NCBI GenBank assembly: GCA_946811695.1
Contig: OX328124.1
Coordinates: 95,193,304 to 95,257,303 of the forward strand
DNA length: 64,000 nucleotides
Origin: Gonocerus acuteangulatus
Lineage: Eukaryota > Arthropoda > Insecta > Hemiptera > Coreidae
Direction: 5' to 3'
Shown here: one piece after another, positions 32,290-44,885 of the stretch
How positions within the stretch are numbered: the first letter of the stretch is position 1
Layout: each line of letters starts with the position of its first letter
Translations under genes and position numbers: made by a program
The notes under the pieces: generated by a model
What the model saw: the letters and a program-made list of their open reading frames with translations, nothing else
The model's database searches: none
Told to the model about the DNA's origin: nothing

Positions 32290-32445
32290 AGATTTTGCCA
32301 GGATTCGGGATTTGTTTAATAATAAAACTGAATTTTTTTTGTTTACAAAAAAATGTGTCTTATATTTGACCAATGTTTCGGCTTGAATTTTAAGCATTCA
32401 TGAGGGCTGTCAAACAAGGACAAAGGTAATACCAGGAGTATACCC
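32290..32445 (-). mobile_element. PLE-B 3' end remnant
   Basis: Minus strand: 'ccctcatgaatgctt', 'aattcaagccgaaacattgg' and 'aataaaactg' follow the PLE-B end around 11990-12065. The hammerhead box is mutated (CTCATGA) and the helix III strand is altered. Old fragment, no coding part. Confidence 0.6.
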
Positions 32446-33603
32446 AAAGTATAAGCATAAGATAAGAGCGTATTTTTTCTTGTTACTATCTTCCACTTAT
32501 ACAATTATTATTATCCGGATTAAAATAAACAATTTTACTATGCAAAAAGAAACTCTATTTCAAAACTTACTTCACTCGCGTTAATGGCTAATAAGCAGAG
32601 ACACGACGGAGAAAACCAGTTTATAATATTTTATATAAACAGAAGAAATTTGAAAAAAAGGTATACATAGACGAGGATGATGATACATATGGTAAATGTG
32701 CCTTATAGATAGAGCTAAAACAAAAAGTAGATTAATACAGATTAAAAACTTAATGAGATACATAATGATTATGCAATTATTGCAAAATTATTATTCAAAA
32801 ACTATCTTATCGATTTAAACGAACATTGGGAGGTTGTTTTACTATATAATTAGCATTGTACTCCTCGACACATAAAGGTCCTAAATGCATTTCGGGAAAA
32901 AAAAAAAAAAAAAAAAAAAAGTTTATTTTTTACCTTTTCTTATACTGATTGTTGCTTTGCAGACCAGTGAATAAATTTTAAAATGTCTAAATAATACTAA
33001 GTCTAAAATTACGGATCTTTTGATGCCTTGGAAAATCTCTAGCGTGAATACATTCGGACTTTTTTTTTTTAATATTTAAAATATGATCCAAAAATTCTTC
33101 GATTTACGCATGTAACAATTATTTTTATGGGTCATTCCATATTAATTAATCCAATGTTTGCCTCCATCGAAAATTCGAAATCTAATCATTTAGAAATTTA
33201 CCTTTTTCTTTAGAAAAAGCACATTTTGTTTACATACGCGACCATAAAATTGACCAGAACTCATAAATAAAAAAAAAAATGAGCTAGAAAGGTGCTTGAG
33301 AAGTGTATGAAATTCGGATTAAAATTGAACTTCAAGGTCATTTTTAGAAATTTAATTTCTCTTAAGACGTATTTTTAAAAATGTTCACAAAATTTGTAAG
33401 TTTTCTTTGATATTTTATCTCAGTGTCGGGTAAATTTTAAGCTGGGATCTCATTGGGATCATTTTTATTCTATATCGTTACTTTATGTTGGTACTTCAAA
33501 AAATTGCTACTGGTTATGAATTATTTTAAACTTTGAATAAATTAGCAGCTGAAACACTATACAGCATTCATAAAACAATATATTTTTTTCGCTTCTAACA
33601 AAA
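32446..33603. other. No recognisable feature
   Basis: AT-rich, with a poly(A) run at about 32898-32921. Confidence 0.5.
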
Positions 33604-33722
33604 TTATTTATTTAAATTTTAACGTCCATTTATTATTAACTATGAATTTTAGGACGGGTTATCTATAGGTGACCACCCTTTTCTAGCCAGGATAGGGGTG
33701 ATGCCTTTTCTTCTAACAAAAT
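33604..33722 (-). mobile_element. SINE-2 3' fragment
   Basis: Minus strand reads 'ggtggtcacctatagataac' and 'cccgtcctaaaattcat', as in the copies at 35.4, 56.3 and 59.3 kb. The tRNA-like head is missing. Confidence 0.75.
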
Positions 33723-34621
33723 TAAAGATTATTATTATTTACAGTATACCAGAGAGCTTAACAACATATGAATTACTTTATAATTATTTAAATTAAAAAA
33801 AATGGATTTTTTTCCTTTATATCTGATCACTTGATATGGAAAAACCTTTATATGAATTGTACCGAAGATATTTCTCACTCAATGTACAAGTTTAGTTATG
33901 TTTTAAGAGATGGCGTTTAATGTCAAAAGATCACTGCATAATTGTTTTTTAGGGGGTCCTATTTAATTAAAAATATGACCCTAAGTTGACACACATGCAC
34001 TGGATTGACAAGCAGCAAGGGGTGGGCACGGAAGTGGCAAGGAAACTTTAAGTTTAGAGCAATCTAAACTTTCTTAACCCTCACCGGCTTGGTAAAGGGC
34101 AGGAAAAGTTTCACTTTAAAAAGAACAAAAACCTTAGCAACTTCAGAGAAGACGTTCGTTCCTAAAGCTATTAACCTATTCAAGAAAAGTTATAAACACA
34201 GCTTGGAAACGCTCAGGGCCAATGCTCCATTTATTTTTGCTAAATTAACCATTAATTCAATGCTTTTCTTTCAATGGACATAAAAGTTTTTTATTTTATT
34301 GAACAAACTTGTGACGTGAATTGATCCTAGAGACTTTGTAAGAAGGATATCAGGGATTTTCTTGTGCTCGATGGACTTCCGAACTCGATATATCCGCGAA
34401 ACTGATTTTCTTCTAAATTTATCACATTACTACGAATGTCTTTTCTTGTAATGTACAACATTATACGCAAATGTCATACATATTATAAATAATTGGGAGC
34501 TATAATGGCTACTTAGACAAATCAGCAGAGAGAGAAATCAAATGTACGGTTCAATAGTGATATAGCTCTCGTCACGTGAGCCGAGATGCTGAGGTGTTAT
34601 ATTGTTTGGGAATCAAACATA
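33723..34621. other. No recognisable feature
   Basis: AT-rich; a 64-codon open frame at 34089-34283 has no known domain. Confidence 0.4.
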
Positions 34622-34690
34622 TCTAACTGGCGTTAATGACCCCAACGGTTGACACGCCTTAAACTCAACCAAAAAAAAACAAAAAACATA
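34622..34690 (+). mobile_element. 5S-SINE 3' fragment
   Basis: 'ggcgttaatgaccccaacgg' followed by 'acgccttaaac' and an A-rich end match the 3' body of the 5S-derived SINE at 61310-61370. Confidence 0.5.
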
Positions 34691-35349
34691 TCTAACTTTG
34701 ACATACCTACTTAATGAATAAAGCTGAAAAAACTACTCTTAGACAGTGTAACAGTTATACAAATACATATACACGGCGTGATTAATTACATATACCTTAT
34801 AACACGACTACAACACGATTTAATTCTAGACTCATAAAATAATTGTGATACCTAGTGCCATGCAATAGAATTTTAAAATTAATATTATTTATTATATTAT
34901 CATCATACAGCGTGCCCCGCATTCAGATGTCAAAAATTTAGGGGTTAATTGTCATTTGTAGTTAAGTGACGCAGAAATGAGCGTCCTATCTGAACAAATA
35001 GCAGAGCTCCATAAAGTTTTGTCTATTTTCAAAACTATTGTTTTTGTCTATGAAAAACTGATTTTTCGGGATTTTCGACTAATGTATCGTAAATAACAAA
35101 CACATTTTTAGAATTTAATTAAAGTGTCCAATAAGAAACACCCGTTATTGCAATATTGTCCTGTAAATGAAGAGCTATACTAAAAGCCATTTGGATGTGA
35201 ACGTGGGATATCAGTGTTCTCTTAAATAATTCACTCTTTTCTTAATATTGAAACCAACTGCACCTATGTTTATTTCAAATACTCTTAATAGGACAGGTAA
35301 AAAATCAATGTCAAAATTTTATATTATTTTATTGTAGCATTCATACAAC

Positions 35350-35505
35350 ACCCGTGCCATGGGTCGTGGGTTCGATTCCCACTGTCGGGTGGTGGCTTTT
35401 CTTTAGAATAAAGAGGCTACGAAAGGGTGGTAACCTATAGATAACCCGTCCTAAAATTCTTAGTTAATAATAATGGTCGTTAAAATTTAAATAAATAAAT
35501 TCAAA
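35350..35505 (+). mobile_element. SINE-2 (tRNA-derived), A box lost
   Basis: Begins near 'cccgtgccatgggtcgtggg', contains the B box GGTTCGATTCC (about 35369-35379), then the SINE-2 body with 'ggtaacctatagataacccg', ending in ATAAATAAATT. The upstream half of the tRNA-like head is degraded. Confidence 0.75.
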
Positions 35506-35512
35506 TAACACA

Positions 35513-35761
35513 TCGTCGATAAAAATGCAAAGTATCGAATGTGAAAAAACGCATTTTTCATTTTTCCGATTGCTGTTGGACTGATATACGTTGTGGCAAA
35601 CTCTCGAAAATTAAAGAAAAATAATTATCAATTACAGGAAATCAAACTAACGAATATGGATTAAGTCTAATTAAAATATATCATAAGATAAAATATATAT
35701 AAAGTCATCTATAAGGTACCAACCACTTTTCACATTTGATACTTAGCAATTGTATCGACGA
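35513..35761. mobile_element. TIR element TCGTCGATA, copy 1
   Basis: Left end 'tcgtcgataaaaatgcaaag', right end its near-complement finishing 'tgtatcgacga'. About 249 bp, the same layout as 56408-56661. Flanked by CA on both sides, compatible with a 2-bp target duplication of mariner-like MITEs; copy 2 is flanked by TA. Confidence 0.75.
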
Positions 35762-36237
35762 CATGTCCGATTTGCATTAAGTTCGAAATATCTCATCCGT
35801 AATATTATATTGTAATTCAGTTAACACTTGTTCTGCTAATTGATCAATATTGGTTATTTTTAAGAATATGTTTTTCTAATTAGGTTAAACATTAAGCAAC
35901 CACATTCGTAGAAAAAGATGTTTCTTTGGCTTGGAATGGAGTTAATGTTCAATCATCATTCTGTAATGTTGTTTCTTTTATGATGATATTACTCTACTAA
36001 AGAGTACAAAGAAATTATCCTCATCATGGAAAACCTCATTTCTTGATTGGGGTCCGATAATTTAAGCGAAGGAATATTACAAAAATATAAAAAAAAAATA
36101 ATTGCACTTGATAACTCCATATCTGGGATTTTTATCATAGAGTATTCTATTGTTTACAAGCGCATGGATTTTTTTATTCAATATGAGATGCACATAATTG
36201 TTTTTATATTATCGGTAATTATAATAATTAACGTTTG

Positions 36238-36280
<43 letters not shown>

Positions 36281-38090
36281 AATCGACAAATGGTAATTTA
36301 AATGTTTCTCTCTAATGGAGGGCAGTTTGAAATGGCATATTACTATAACAACTGGATACTAATATTGCACGTAATGGAAGGAATGCAATGCAATACGATT
36401 AAACTACTAAACCATTATAATTAATTGCATAAACCTGTACCTGCATAGATTTGGCATTAATGACAGAAGATATGTAATCATTAGCACCTGCCAATTAGAT
36501 CAAACGGCACAGATTATTCAAAGGACATTTTACCTCGGATAATACGCTATAAACCATCAAAGAAATAGGCATTATTAATTATTGAACTATAATACACTAA
36601 ATCGGAATGCGGTCTTAATTTTTAAATTTTCAACTTTAAAGAAATTAATTTTAGCCTTATAAGGCCTCGGGTACGATACAAGCGAAGAGAGATGAGCGAT
36701 AAGCGAATGATTAATGACGTCGCTCACATTAATGGTAAGCTGGAGTGGAGTAGGAATGAGGAAGGACTGGATACAATAGGCATGAGCGACCGGGCGACGT
36801 GGCATGCAGGTTCCGGGATGTCGCTCATCGCTCACCCCAGACATAAAAAATGTTCTCGTATCTCACTACAGACATTATATTTTGCGTGCTACAAAAGAGA
36901 CTTCAGCCACTAAATCTTGACCGATTTCAATGCTTTTTTTTTTCAAGGACAGATATGTCAATTTTGCAAAAAATGAACTTTTGACTGCAGATTCATTTTT
37001 GCAAAATAAACATATTTTTCGTTGAACTGACCTTGATTTTGAGCCGATGGGGTGAAAGAGACCTCGGATTCCAATTCAGCGACCCTCAAAACCATGGAAG
37101 CTCTAGTTATTTCTTCTTAGAGACTTCATACGAAATTTGACCTTCAAATGCCCTTAAAACTGACCTCCTGGCGTGAAACGGACTCCGCATTCTCGAAATA
37201 CATAACAATATAGGTACGGTGTCTTTGGAAAAGACCATTTTTTTTATTTTGTGTGACTGTGTTATAATTGAGGTATGCGTAAATCGAAAAATACCCCGGA
37301 ACATTTTTTTTAATGGAAAAAACACTTTTTTTTGTACTTCATGTGTCAACGAAGTACAAATGTCAGAGGCCTTCCCAAGGTGCCAAAAGATTCGTAATAT
37401 AATTTCCTATAATGTTACAGCCATAAAGCGGAACACCAAACATAAATAAAATAAATAATATAATATTACTTTATTCGGAAATCTTAAAATTGATTCTCTG
37501 GTAATCACAATTGCAAAACGTATGAAAAGTAGGTAAGGCAAAAAATAAATATTTTTTATATAATTTTTTTCGGCGACTTAAAATGCTTGTAGGTCCTTTA
37601 TATTCTAGGTCAAAGATTTTGATTAAAAAATAAAACAACCCATTAAATTTCATTTTAATCGATTTGACATTGTTTTTGCATAATAATTTTGCAATTGAGT
37701 GAGAGAGAGAGAGAGAGATATGGTGAGAGTGGGAGACCAGAAGAAACCAATCCACGCTCCAAATTGTTCACACCCTTCCCCTGAGACCCAAGGGTTACCG
37801 CTAACCCCGAAATACCAATATACCACGGGGTATCTGCATAGCTGTGGAAAGGTGGCCATTAGCAGGTACTACCTACGATCTCCGCTATAAAGAAAAAGTC
37901 GGAAATACAGAATCCGATTGTAGAAGTATTTTTAGTCTCGAAAAATTTGTAAACTTTTTAGTCAAATTGTATCTGTAATATTTCCTAGTGTATAAAACTA
38001 AATTAACAGGGTACAGTAAAATTACGCCGTAATTGTAATAAAACAATTTTAAACCAACTTACATTTTGGTGGGTGAGGAATGAAGGATCC

Positions 38091-38093
<3 letters not shown>
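35762..38093. other. No gene seen
   Basis: AT-rich. Poly(A) at about 36246-36280; a GA run near 37699. The 36660-36840 stretch has inverted GAGCGAT-like blocks and may be an old MITE. No supportable gene. Confidence 0.4.
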
Positions 38094-38124
<31 letters not shown>

Positions 38125-38160
38125 CCCGCACATCGACATCTAGGCAATTAGCGCCGTTCA
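38094..38160 (-). mobile_element. SINE-1 3' fragment
   Basis: Poly(T) of about 31 followed by 'cgcacatcgacatctaggca' and 'attagcgccg': the reverse complement of the SINE-1 end with its A tail. Confidence 0.7.
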
Positions 38161-38175
38161 ATTTTACTTAAATTA

Positions 38176-38992
38176 TTATAAGTAAATATGGGATGGTTGG
38201 GATTCGGCTAAATAAACCTCAATATGATTTAGTTTTAAAAAATCTATATTTCGCACGTTTCGGCTACTCATTGGTAGCCTTCGTCAGCTAAAATGACAAA
38301 AAAAGAAATTAATACAGAAACAAAAAAAAAAAGTTTATAATTGTGATAGGTAACAGAACTATAAATACAATTAACTTATAAAAGAACATATCATCTTAAA
38401 TTCTTAGAATGAGTAGAATGAAAAAATAAATAGGTACAATAATTTATTTTAATAGTAATTAGTAACATTAATTGATTTTACAAAGAAATAAGAAACTACA
38501 TACCAATGACAAATATAGTAGCTGAAAGTAACATTAATTAATTTGACAAAGAAATAAGATACTACATACCAATGGAAATGCCGAGCGGCAGAGGTTGGCA
38601 ATTAAGTAACCATTGTGAAAGTGTCTAAGGAAAAAGGAATCTACTGGGGTAAATGTAACTGAAAACAGCAGGTGGTGGGAGAAAGGTCGGTAAGGATCAA
38701 AAGGCATGTTTATGACATTTTATGACAGGAAAGGAGAAAAAGGTGTTAATGGAAGGATACCCAAGGGGCATGGGAAAATCTAGGTGGGAGGTCGGGAGAG
38801 TATTTGGAAAATATTAGCGTACATAGGAGAAATGCCTTGTTTGTCAGTTTAGTAGTTTATATTGTTTTAGTTTAAGTTTATGTGTACACATTCCGAGATC
38901 TGTAGTCTTTTTTTGTTTCGTTGTGTAGAAAGAATTTTCGTGTCGTCGAAGTTAAAAGTGTGTTTTTGCGTAATGGCGTGTTTAGCAAGTCT
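38176..38992 (-). mobile_element. Penelope-like element A5, 5'-truncated
   Basis: Family-A pseudo-LTR and endonuclease C-terminus on the minus strand. Near 38985-39000 the sequence 'gcaagt' is followed by 'ctgcacttg', a 9-bp reverse complement of the family sequence 'caagtgcag': the inverted arm is only nine bases long. The remaining endonuclease frame has stops. The family tail and the target duplication were not found. Confidence 0.8.
38242..38296 (-). ncRNA. Hammerhead motif, A5, cleavage-site mutant
   Basis: Box and helix II are intact, but GAAACGT is followed by G (complement of c38254) where the cleavage-site base must not be G. This copy should be inactive. Confidence 0.6.
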
Positions 38993-39000
38993 GCACTTGA

Positions 39001-39620
39001 AATAAACGTCTTAGAGCATTTAGCAAACTTTTCGTGCCATTAACAATGTATCTGATAAAAGTCAGAATTGTTCTAACATTCATCAGTAGTAGTATATGCA
39101 GTACAGTATTGAACATAACATACGTTTGTGGGGTTAGGTAAAGTGGTGACCTAATGGGAAAGGCTAAATTTGAGACCGGGAGAAATAATGTGAGGACGCT
39201 AGAACAATATAACTCAAGTGATGGTTTAAAAAAACGTGTTTTACAAAACATGCTTGTTTTTTGTTTTAATATCATACATTTAAACACACGAACGAAAAAC
39301 ACACTCAGTACAATTTACTGAGTTAGCGAACAATAGGTATCGATTGTTGAGTATGAAAGTGCACCTAAGATTTAACTGGGCTGTAGAAGAGACAAGACAA
39401 AAAGACCAGCTCCTCCAGTTGGAATGCAGTCCTTCTCCCGGGAGAGACTGCATACCCCACCATACCTACCGCATATCTCCAACGGCAGCTCGCTCACTGG
39501 CGCCTTCTAACATACTTTCAGCAAACATATAATTTGATAAATATCTAATGATCTTTTCGGATCGGAGAAGAATGAAGTAAAAAAAAAAGAAAGTTGGACA
39601 GTTCTACTGAACTAAAAATA
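39001..39620. other. No recognisable feature
   Basis: No domain, repeat end or RNA seen. Confidence 0.4.
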
Positions 39621-39624
39621 TAAA

Positions 39625-40194
39625 AAGTCGGGGAGTAGTTGGGATTCGGCTAAGAACAACAATCAGATTTTCCTAAAAATCTATATTCAGAACGATTCGG
39701 CATGCTCTTTGGCAACCTTCTCGAGGAATGAATGCCTAGTTGATAGAGGAAGACCAACCTGACGGTTAAGTGCCAGGCTGCCAAAGAGCTTGCCGAAACG
39801 TTCTAAATGCGACATGTCGCATGGCACAAATCGCAGAATGGAAACCATTAGCAACAAGTCGCGGCACATGTACCTGGGACAAAATGTGCCGGGCACGTAT
39901 GCCCAAGACTTGTGTCAGGAATAAGCACACGCGCAAAAGGCCGTTTACACATCCAGCCCAGTCTAGTGTCCACAGAACCTAACCTAAAAAGTGTCTAATC
40001 TTCACATATGATTAACAAATGATATACCTCATTCTTGTATCATATCGCAGAGAAATGGAAACAAAACTGTGCAACGAATCCCCGGACATGCCGCGCGACA
40101 TATGCCGGGGATTTGTCAGAATGGAAACGTACCTTTAGCCGAATCCTAATTTTTCCCTGACTTCTTATCACCTTGGTGCCCAACTATCTGCATA
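39625..40194. mobile_element. Old PLE-A-related fold-back (family D) with internal insert
   Basis: The left end 'gtagttgggattcggctaag' and right end 'ttagccgaatcctaattttt' are inverted. The right tail 'caccttggtgcccaactatc' resembles the family-A tail. Degenerate hammerhead-like blocks occur at both inner sides (GAAACGTTC near 39795; mutated box). The middle, 39805-40135, is unrelated, contains GCGACATGTCGC and two 'agaatggaaac' blocks, and may be a second insertion. Confidence 0.55.
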
Positions 40195-42745
40195 TCCTAA
40201 AAACTATCTGCCAACATATACCTTTAAAAAGTTATCCCTTATAAAAAAAAAAAATCTTTAAAAACGGACGACAGATTTGTTTTTAGCTCATTAAAAACCC
40301 CTAATTTCAAAAGATTCACGTTAATAACGAGCTATCCACTACAAATGGGATTTCAAAAAGTTCTGTGGCTTAGAAGGACTTGGCAGATGGATCTTACTAA
40401 TTCGTAGGAGGAGAGATAATCCTTGAAGTGCCTAGGACCTTCCGCGATCGAGGTATAGCTGTTTCGAATCAGCTCTCGACGAATGTCCTCGATCAAGCAA
40501 TTCCTATATACACGACTCGAATACTAATCAATTACATTCAAAGCTGATGAAACTACAACTTATTCATTCTAAAGTAATTTATCTTCCTTACACATTCATT
40601 TAAATACTATATAAAAAAATAAATAATCGAAATAGAAGCGTAAACATCATATATTAGCAGGTAACCACATAATGTCTTAGCATTGACAGCTGTTTCCCCG
40701 CAGCGCTCAGAGTGCACGAACTACCGCAATCACTGTTTTTTATGATTCCTTCTGATCTGACACACTATACTAATGGGAAGAAGATTATTTAAACATTGGA
40801 AGAAAATCAATGGAAAGTAAGAACACGACCAAAGCATAACAAAAAGAGCAATGCACATTCAGGATTAATTTTATCCATGATTCGAATACGCCACGCCCGA
40901 CATACAAATTCGTACTTATTGAATTAAAAAGAAAGATCAACGAGTGGACACGGTAATAAAACACTACAAGTTTTATTATGTACAATCAAACATACAAATA
41001 TACTAACAAAATGTAGACAAAGAGGCTAATTAACAATTCCTTCACAAATTACATAACTTACTAACAGAACACTACATCACTTCTCACATACATATTCCAA
41101 AATTTAACTATAACTGAAAATATTTTCTTTCCATCGAAAATGATATTTTTAATTGTTCTATACACCAACTGATTTTTATTCTATCGTTTTTATGAATTAT
41201 TTTATAAAGAGATGTTTAAAAAAATTCAAAATTAAATCACTAGTGTTAGTAAGTGTTATACTTCATATCGTCCCTACCAAACTGTTGAAAATGAAAAATC
41301 TCTTTTTTCAGAGTTGACACTTTACTCTTACATTGCGGACGATACAGCTTGTGGCAAATTGTCGAAACTCAGCCTCTTTAGAATTGCCAGAAATGCCTTA
41401 AATAAAGTATCGAATATGACCATTTTTCAATATATTACTTTGTTAAAGTATCGAATATGTTCGTTCTCTAGTTTGCTCCTAATCGTCATACTTATGAGAC
41501 CAATTTTATGAGTGGCAAACGGACGAAAATAGGATATTCGTTACTTTGATTTGTAGATATCACTAATACTATACAATTGGTACAATGCATAATGTCGAAT
41601 GCGGCAAATAAGGTAGTTTGAAAGAGTAAATATTTATACAATTAGTCAACCGAAATCAGAAAACTATCGAAAATACCACATTCGACAATTTGAAAACGCG
41701 ATCCAATAAAAATCACTTATTAGCACGAAGATACAAAATCACGGATATGATTTTTTGGTAATTAAAAAACAGTTAACAGCTTGCTCATAATATCACCTTA
41801 AAATGATAAACAATATACATACAAAAAATATGTAACATTTTATTATTTTAAAGGGGCTGATTTTCGAATCACTATTAAAGCTTTATCTTGCGCTCTTCAA
41901 AGTACCGATTTTCATTTTTGATAGTTTGACATGGTAGGAACGATATGATAAACTAGCCAACTCATGACCTCATATTTAAATCCAGTTCATCCCCAAATTG
42001 GTATTAGATACATTTGTTTTTAACATACACATTTTACATTTATTAGGTATTACTACGTAGTCCCATATTTTGTATGTTCCACGGTCTCTTCTGATTTCAA
42101 AGTTATTAAATTCCATGAATGAAAGATGGCTTCAAAGAAATAGAGGACCCCCAAACATTATACATAGAAGGACGAAAATATATGACAGAATTAAGTCTTC
42201 CTTTTCTGATAAATGCGTTAATTTCAAGTCCATTCATTGCACAAACATTAAAATAAATATTAAATGTTGACATTAATTTTGAACGAGGCGCCACGCAGAC
42301 TGCAAAGCCACGGGTCAATGTGATCCTCTTGTGGGAGTCATTAATTTCTCAAGAGTGGACTCCCTAAGGAGAAAGAGACCGACCAGGTCATTTATCTCCC
42401 GACGTCCGCTAGATGGGGACACAGGTCGATGTGAGACACTGCTGCTAATCCAGTAACCATCAAACCCAGGTAGGATTCAGACACTAACACACTAGGAGGG
42501 GATGAAGTGTCAGCAACTCCTAACTAGACCAAACCACGAGACATTAACCAGTCACTAATTGCGAATAGACAAGTAGAAATTACATCGAGACCAAGGAAGA
42601 TAGTGCCATAGTACTAGGCTTCATTAGAACACCGCCTACACCTACCAACTTGTGTATCAGGTATTTACGCGACACTACTATATGCCTAAACCTGGAATAA
42701 ACGAAACAAAAAAAAAACGCTGAAGGCCTCCAGCAATTAATTTAT
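40195..42745. other. No gene seen
   Basis: AT-rich. Around 41290-41420 a few blocks ('gtggcaaattgtcgaaactc', 'aagtatcgaatatg') recall the interior of the TCGTCGATA TIR element, so a decayed copy may lie here. Confidence 0.35.
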
Positions 42746-42830
42746 ATACACATATAAATTCTCTCAAATTTTAGGAGGCTTGGGGTCTTAAAAGCAGTAA
42801 TCCTTCCTTCCTTCACACTACTTTATTTAC

Positions 42831-42878
42831 TAGCCCCGACATGTTTCGTGCATATTTTCACATCTCTTCAGGGGCTCT
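42831..42878 (-). ncRNA. Hammerhead motif, element E left arm
   Basis: Minus strand CTGAAGA, helix II around TGTG/TGCA, GAAACATGTC. Core canonical. Helix I has three G-C pairs. Confidence 0.6.
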
Positions 42879-42892
42879 TCTTGCTAGGAAGA

Positions 42893-42940
42893 AGTGCCCC
42901 TGAAGAGATGCGAAAATATGCACGAAACATGTCGGGCCTA
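42893..42940 (+). ncRNA. Hammerhead motif, element E right arm
   Basis: CTGAAGA (42900-42906), helix II TGCG-AAAATA-TGCA closed by a G-C pair with one bulged A, GAAACATGTC (42924-42933). The helix III strand ACATGT is a 6-base palindrome. Helix I: GCCC before the box pairs with GGGC after GUC. All core bases present. Confidence 0.68.
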
Positions 42941-43094
42941 GTAAATAAAGTAGTGTGAAGGAAGGAAGGATTACTGCTTTTAAGACCCCAAGCCTCCTAA
43001 AATTTGAGAGAATTTATATATATTTTGGGTCATGTGCAAGGATAAATAATACACATATATATATTAGTCAAGTCCTTCAAAATATACAGCTTAA

Positions 43095-43150
43095 ATAAAT
43101 TAACTCGGCGGGTATTCGAACCCAGATCGTCCTAAAGACGGCGTATGTCG
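43095..43150 (-). repeat. tRNA-like SINE head remnant
   Basis: Minus strand contains a B-box match, GGGTTCGAATACCC, and 'gacatacgccgtctttagga' upstream. No complete cloverleaf and no clear A box. A SINE remnant is likelier than a tRNA gene. Confidence 0.4.
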
Positions 43151-44230
43151 TTCTGTGAAATTTAAAGTGATATATTAATTTTAAACTCCGGCAGGGGAAC
43201 CTATTAGTAATCCTTATGTGACAATGTCAAACCGTGGTTTAATGAAATCAATTTTTTACGTTCAAGACATCTTAGAAAACAAACAAGAACGATAGGCTTG
43301 TTGGACATCCATTTGTTCTGGGTTTCATAGGACTAGCAAGTACAGCAGACAAAAATCAACCTCTCATAGTTATACCATGTCGAAAAACTTGTTCAGGAAT
43401 TGACAACAAAGCCTGGCTTATTGTTATCATATTTAAAAATCTATTTGTAAAAAACTATAAAACCCCCATTCTCTAACTAATTCCCTTTTGGAAGCGCTGT
43501 CAAAGCCTTTTGTCCGAAAGAGGTCAGTCGGATATTTCCCAGGCAGGGCCTTTGTAGGCGTTTCACCGTTAGTTTTTGCTCAACAGATTTAGGAATGGTG
43601 GCTACAAAACTATCGGCTTACCCCGAAACTAAAACTAAAACTGTCTGCTAAAGGTAGCCAGAGCAACAGAAATCCGATATGCCTGAGGGATGGCTTGGCT
43701 GTCTTATCTCCTCTAGCAAGTGGATAAACAGAATATATTCACATGAATAATGTATGTGAAAATTGGGCCCTCTCCTTCTCAACCCGCCTTTAAATGCCTA
43801 AGACTTAAAACCAAAAGTCCATATTTTCTGTCCAAACATTTGGTTTATGAGGGTCAAAAGCAACTTCCTTTGACACGAATGACATATAAAAAGGGTAAAA
43901 TCGCTATTTGATAATGTAAGAGTGTGCATTTCTCCCTAAAATACATTTTTTTTTTTTAAATAAAAACAAGAAGACGGTTTAAAAATCTAAAATCCTAGAA
44001 ATGTATTATTTGCAAATTTAAAATAAATAATTTCTTAAAAAAAACTCTCCTTTATATCATATATTTAAAAATATATTTGCTAAAGGAGGTGAGCAAGATA
44101 GCAGATTCAGAATGAACCTAACAATTAAGACTGCATAACTTCTTTAATATTTCTTTAAATTTTCATCGATTCCATGTTCAAGACACCAAACATAAACCCC
44201 CTTAAAATGTATGTATGTATGTGTGTGTGC

Positions 44231-44233
<3 letters not shown>
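43151..44233. other. No recognisable feature
   Basis: No repeat end, RNA or domain seen. Confidence 0.45.

Positions 44234-44281
<48 letters not shown>
44234..44281. repeat. (AT)n microsatellite
   Basis: Dinucleotide run after a short GTAT/GTGT stretch, directly before the retrotransposon fragment. Confidence 0.9.
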
Positions 44282-44282
<1 letters not shown>

Positions 44283-44643
44283 GTACACTCTTTTCATTAA
44301 TACCTGACATAAATAGCCACTTAGTCCGAAAACATACATGTCGTGACTTCTACTCGACACAGTTACTAACTGAACATGGAACGATAGACACATACTTACA
44401 CAAGCTAAACATAACTAACAGCTCGGCATGCCCTTGCGACAACACAACACCACAAACAACACAGCACCTTATATACAAATGTAAGTTACTCAAAGAAGAG
44501 AGAAAAACAATTCAAAAGAATATAAAAAATTGGCCCATTACAGAAAAAGAGCTGTTTAATAAACACTATTCAAGCTTCAGAGATTTTTGTAAGAGAGCAT
44601 GCCTTACTCTAAAGACGATCGATGCCTCCAAAAACGAGTAACA
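44282..44643 (+). pseudogene. Non-LTR retrotransposon C-terminal fragment (R1/Jockey type)
   Basis: About 118 codons to a TAA: LLTEHGTIDTYLHKLNI, SACPCDN, TTQHLIYKCKLLKEER. The pattern 'LTGHG..YLxR...C.C....T..H...C......R' with its Cys-Cys-His-Cys set is the usual C-terminal region of R1- and Jockey-group elements. The frame is intact but starts in a microsatellite, so it is a 5'-truncated copy. An AT-rich end with 'aaaaaaaatt' follows. Target duplication not found. Confidence 0.7.
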
Positions 44644-44821
44644 ATAAAAATGTAAACAAAAAAAATTATATAATTATACAAGTATGTAAAATTATATTTA
44701 TTAATATAACTAAATTTAGTTATTAACAATTTAATGTTAAATTTTAATGTACTATATCTAAAACAAATTATGACAAAATATTATAAAAAACATGTTATAT
44801 ACATTGTGTATTGGAACGTAT

Positions 44822-44822
44822 A

Positions 44823-44879
<57 letters not shown>
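44822..44879. repeat. (AT)n microsatellite
   Basis: Long AT dinucleotide run in AT-rich sequence. Confidence 0.95.

Positions 44880-44885
<6 letters not shown>

Larger units (their letters stand above)
42757..43048. mobile_element. Fold-back element E with paired hammerhead motifs
   Basis: Target duplication 'atacacatata' at 42746-42756 and 43049-43059. Arms pair as x with 85771-x, from about 42757/43014 inward to about 42878/42893. After the right arm comes an unpaired tail (about 43019-43048, 'gggtcatgtgcaagg'). No coding DNA. The plan (two inverted ends, one-sided tail, 11-bp target duplication, ribozyme in each arm) is that of the miniature PLEs A4 and A6, but the sequence is unrelated. 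It is probably mobilised by a PLE enzyme in trans; that is inference. Confidence 0.85.
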
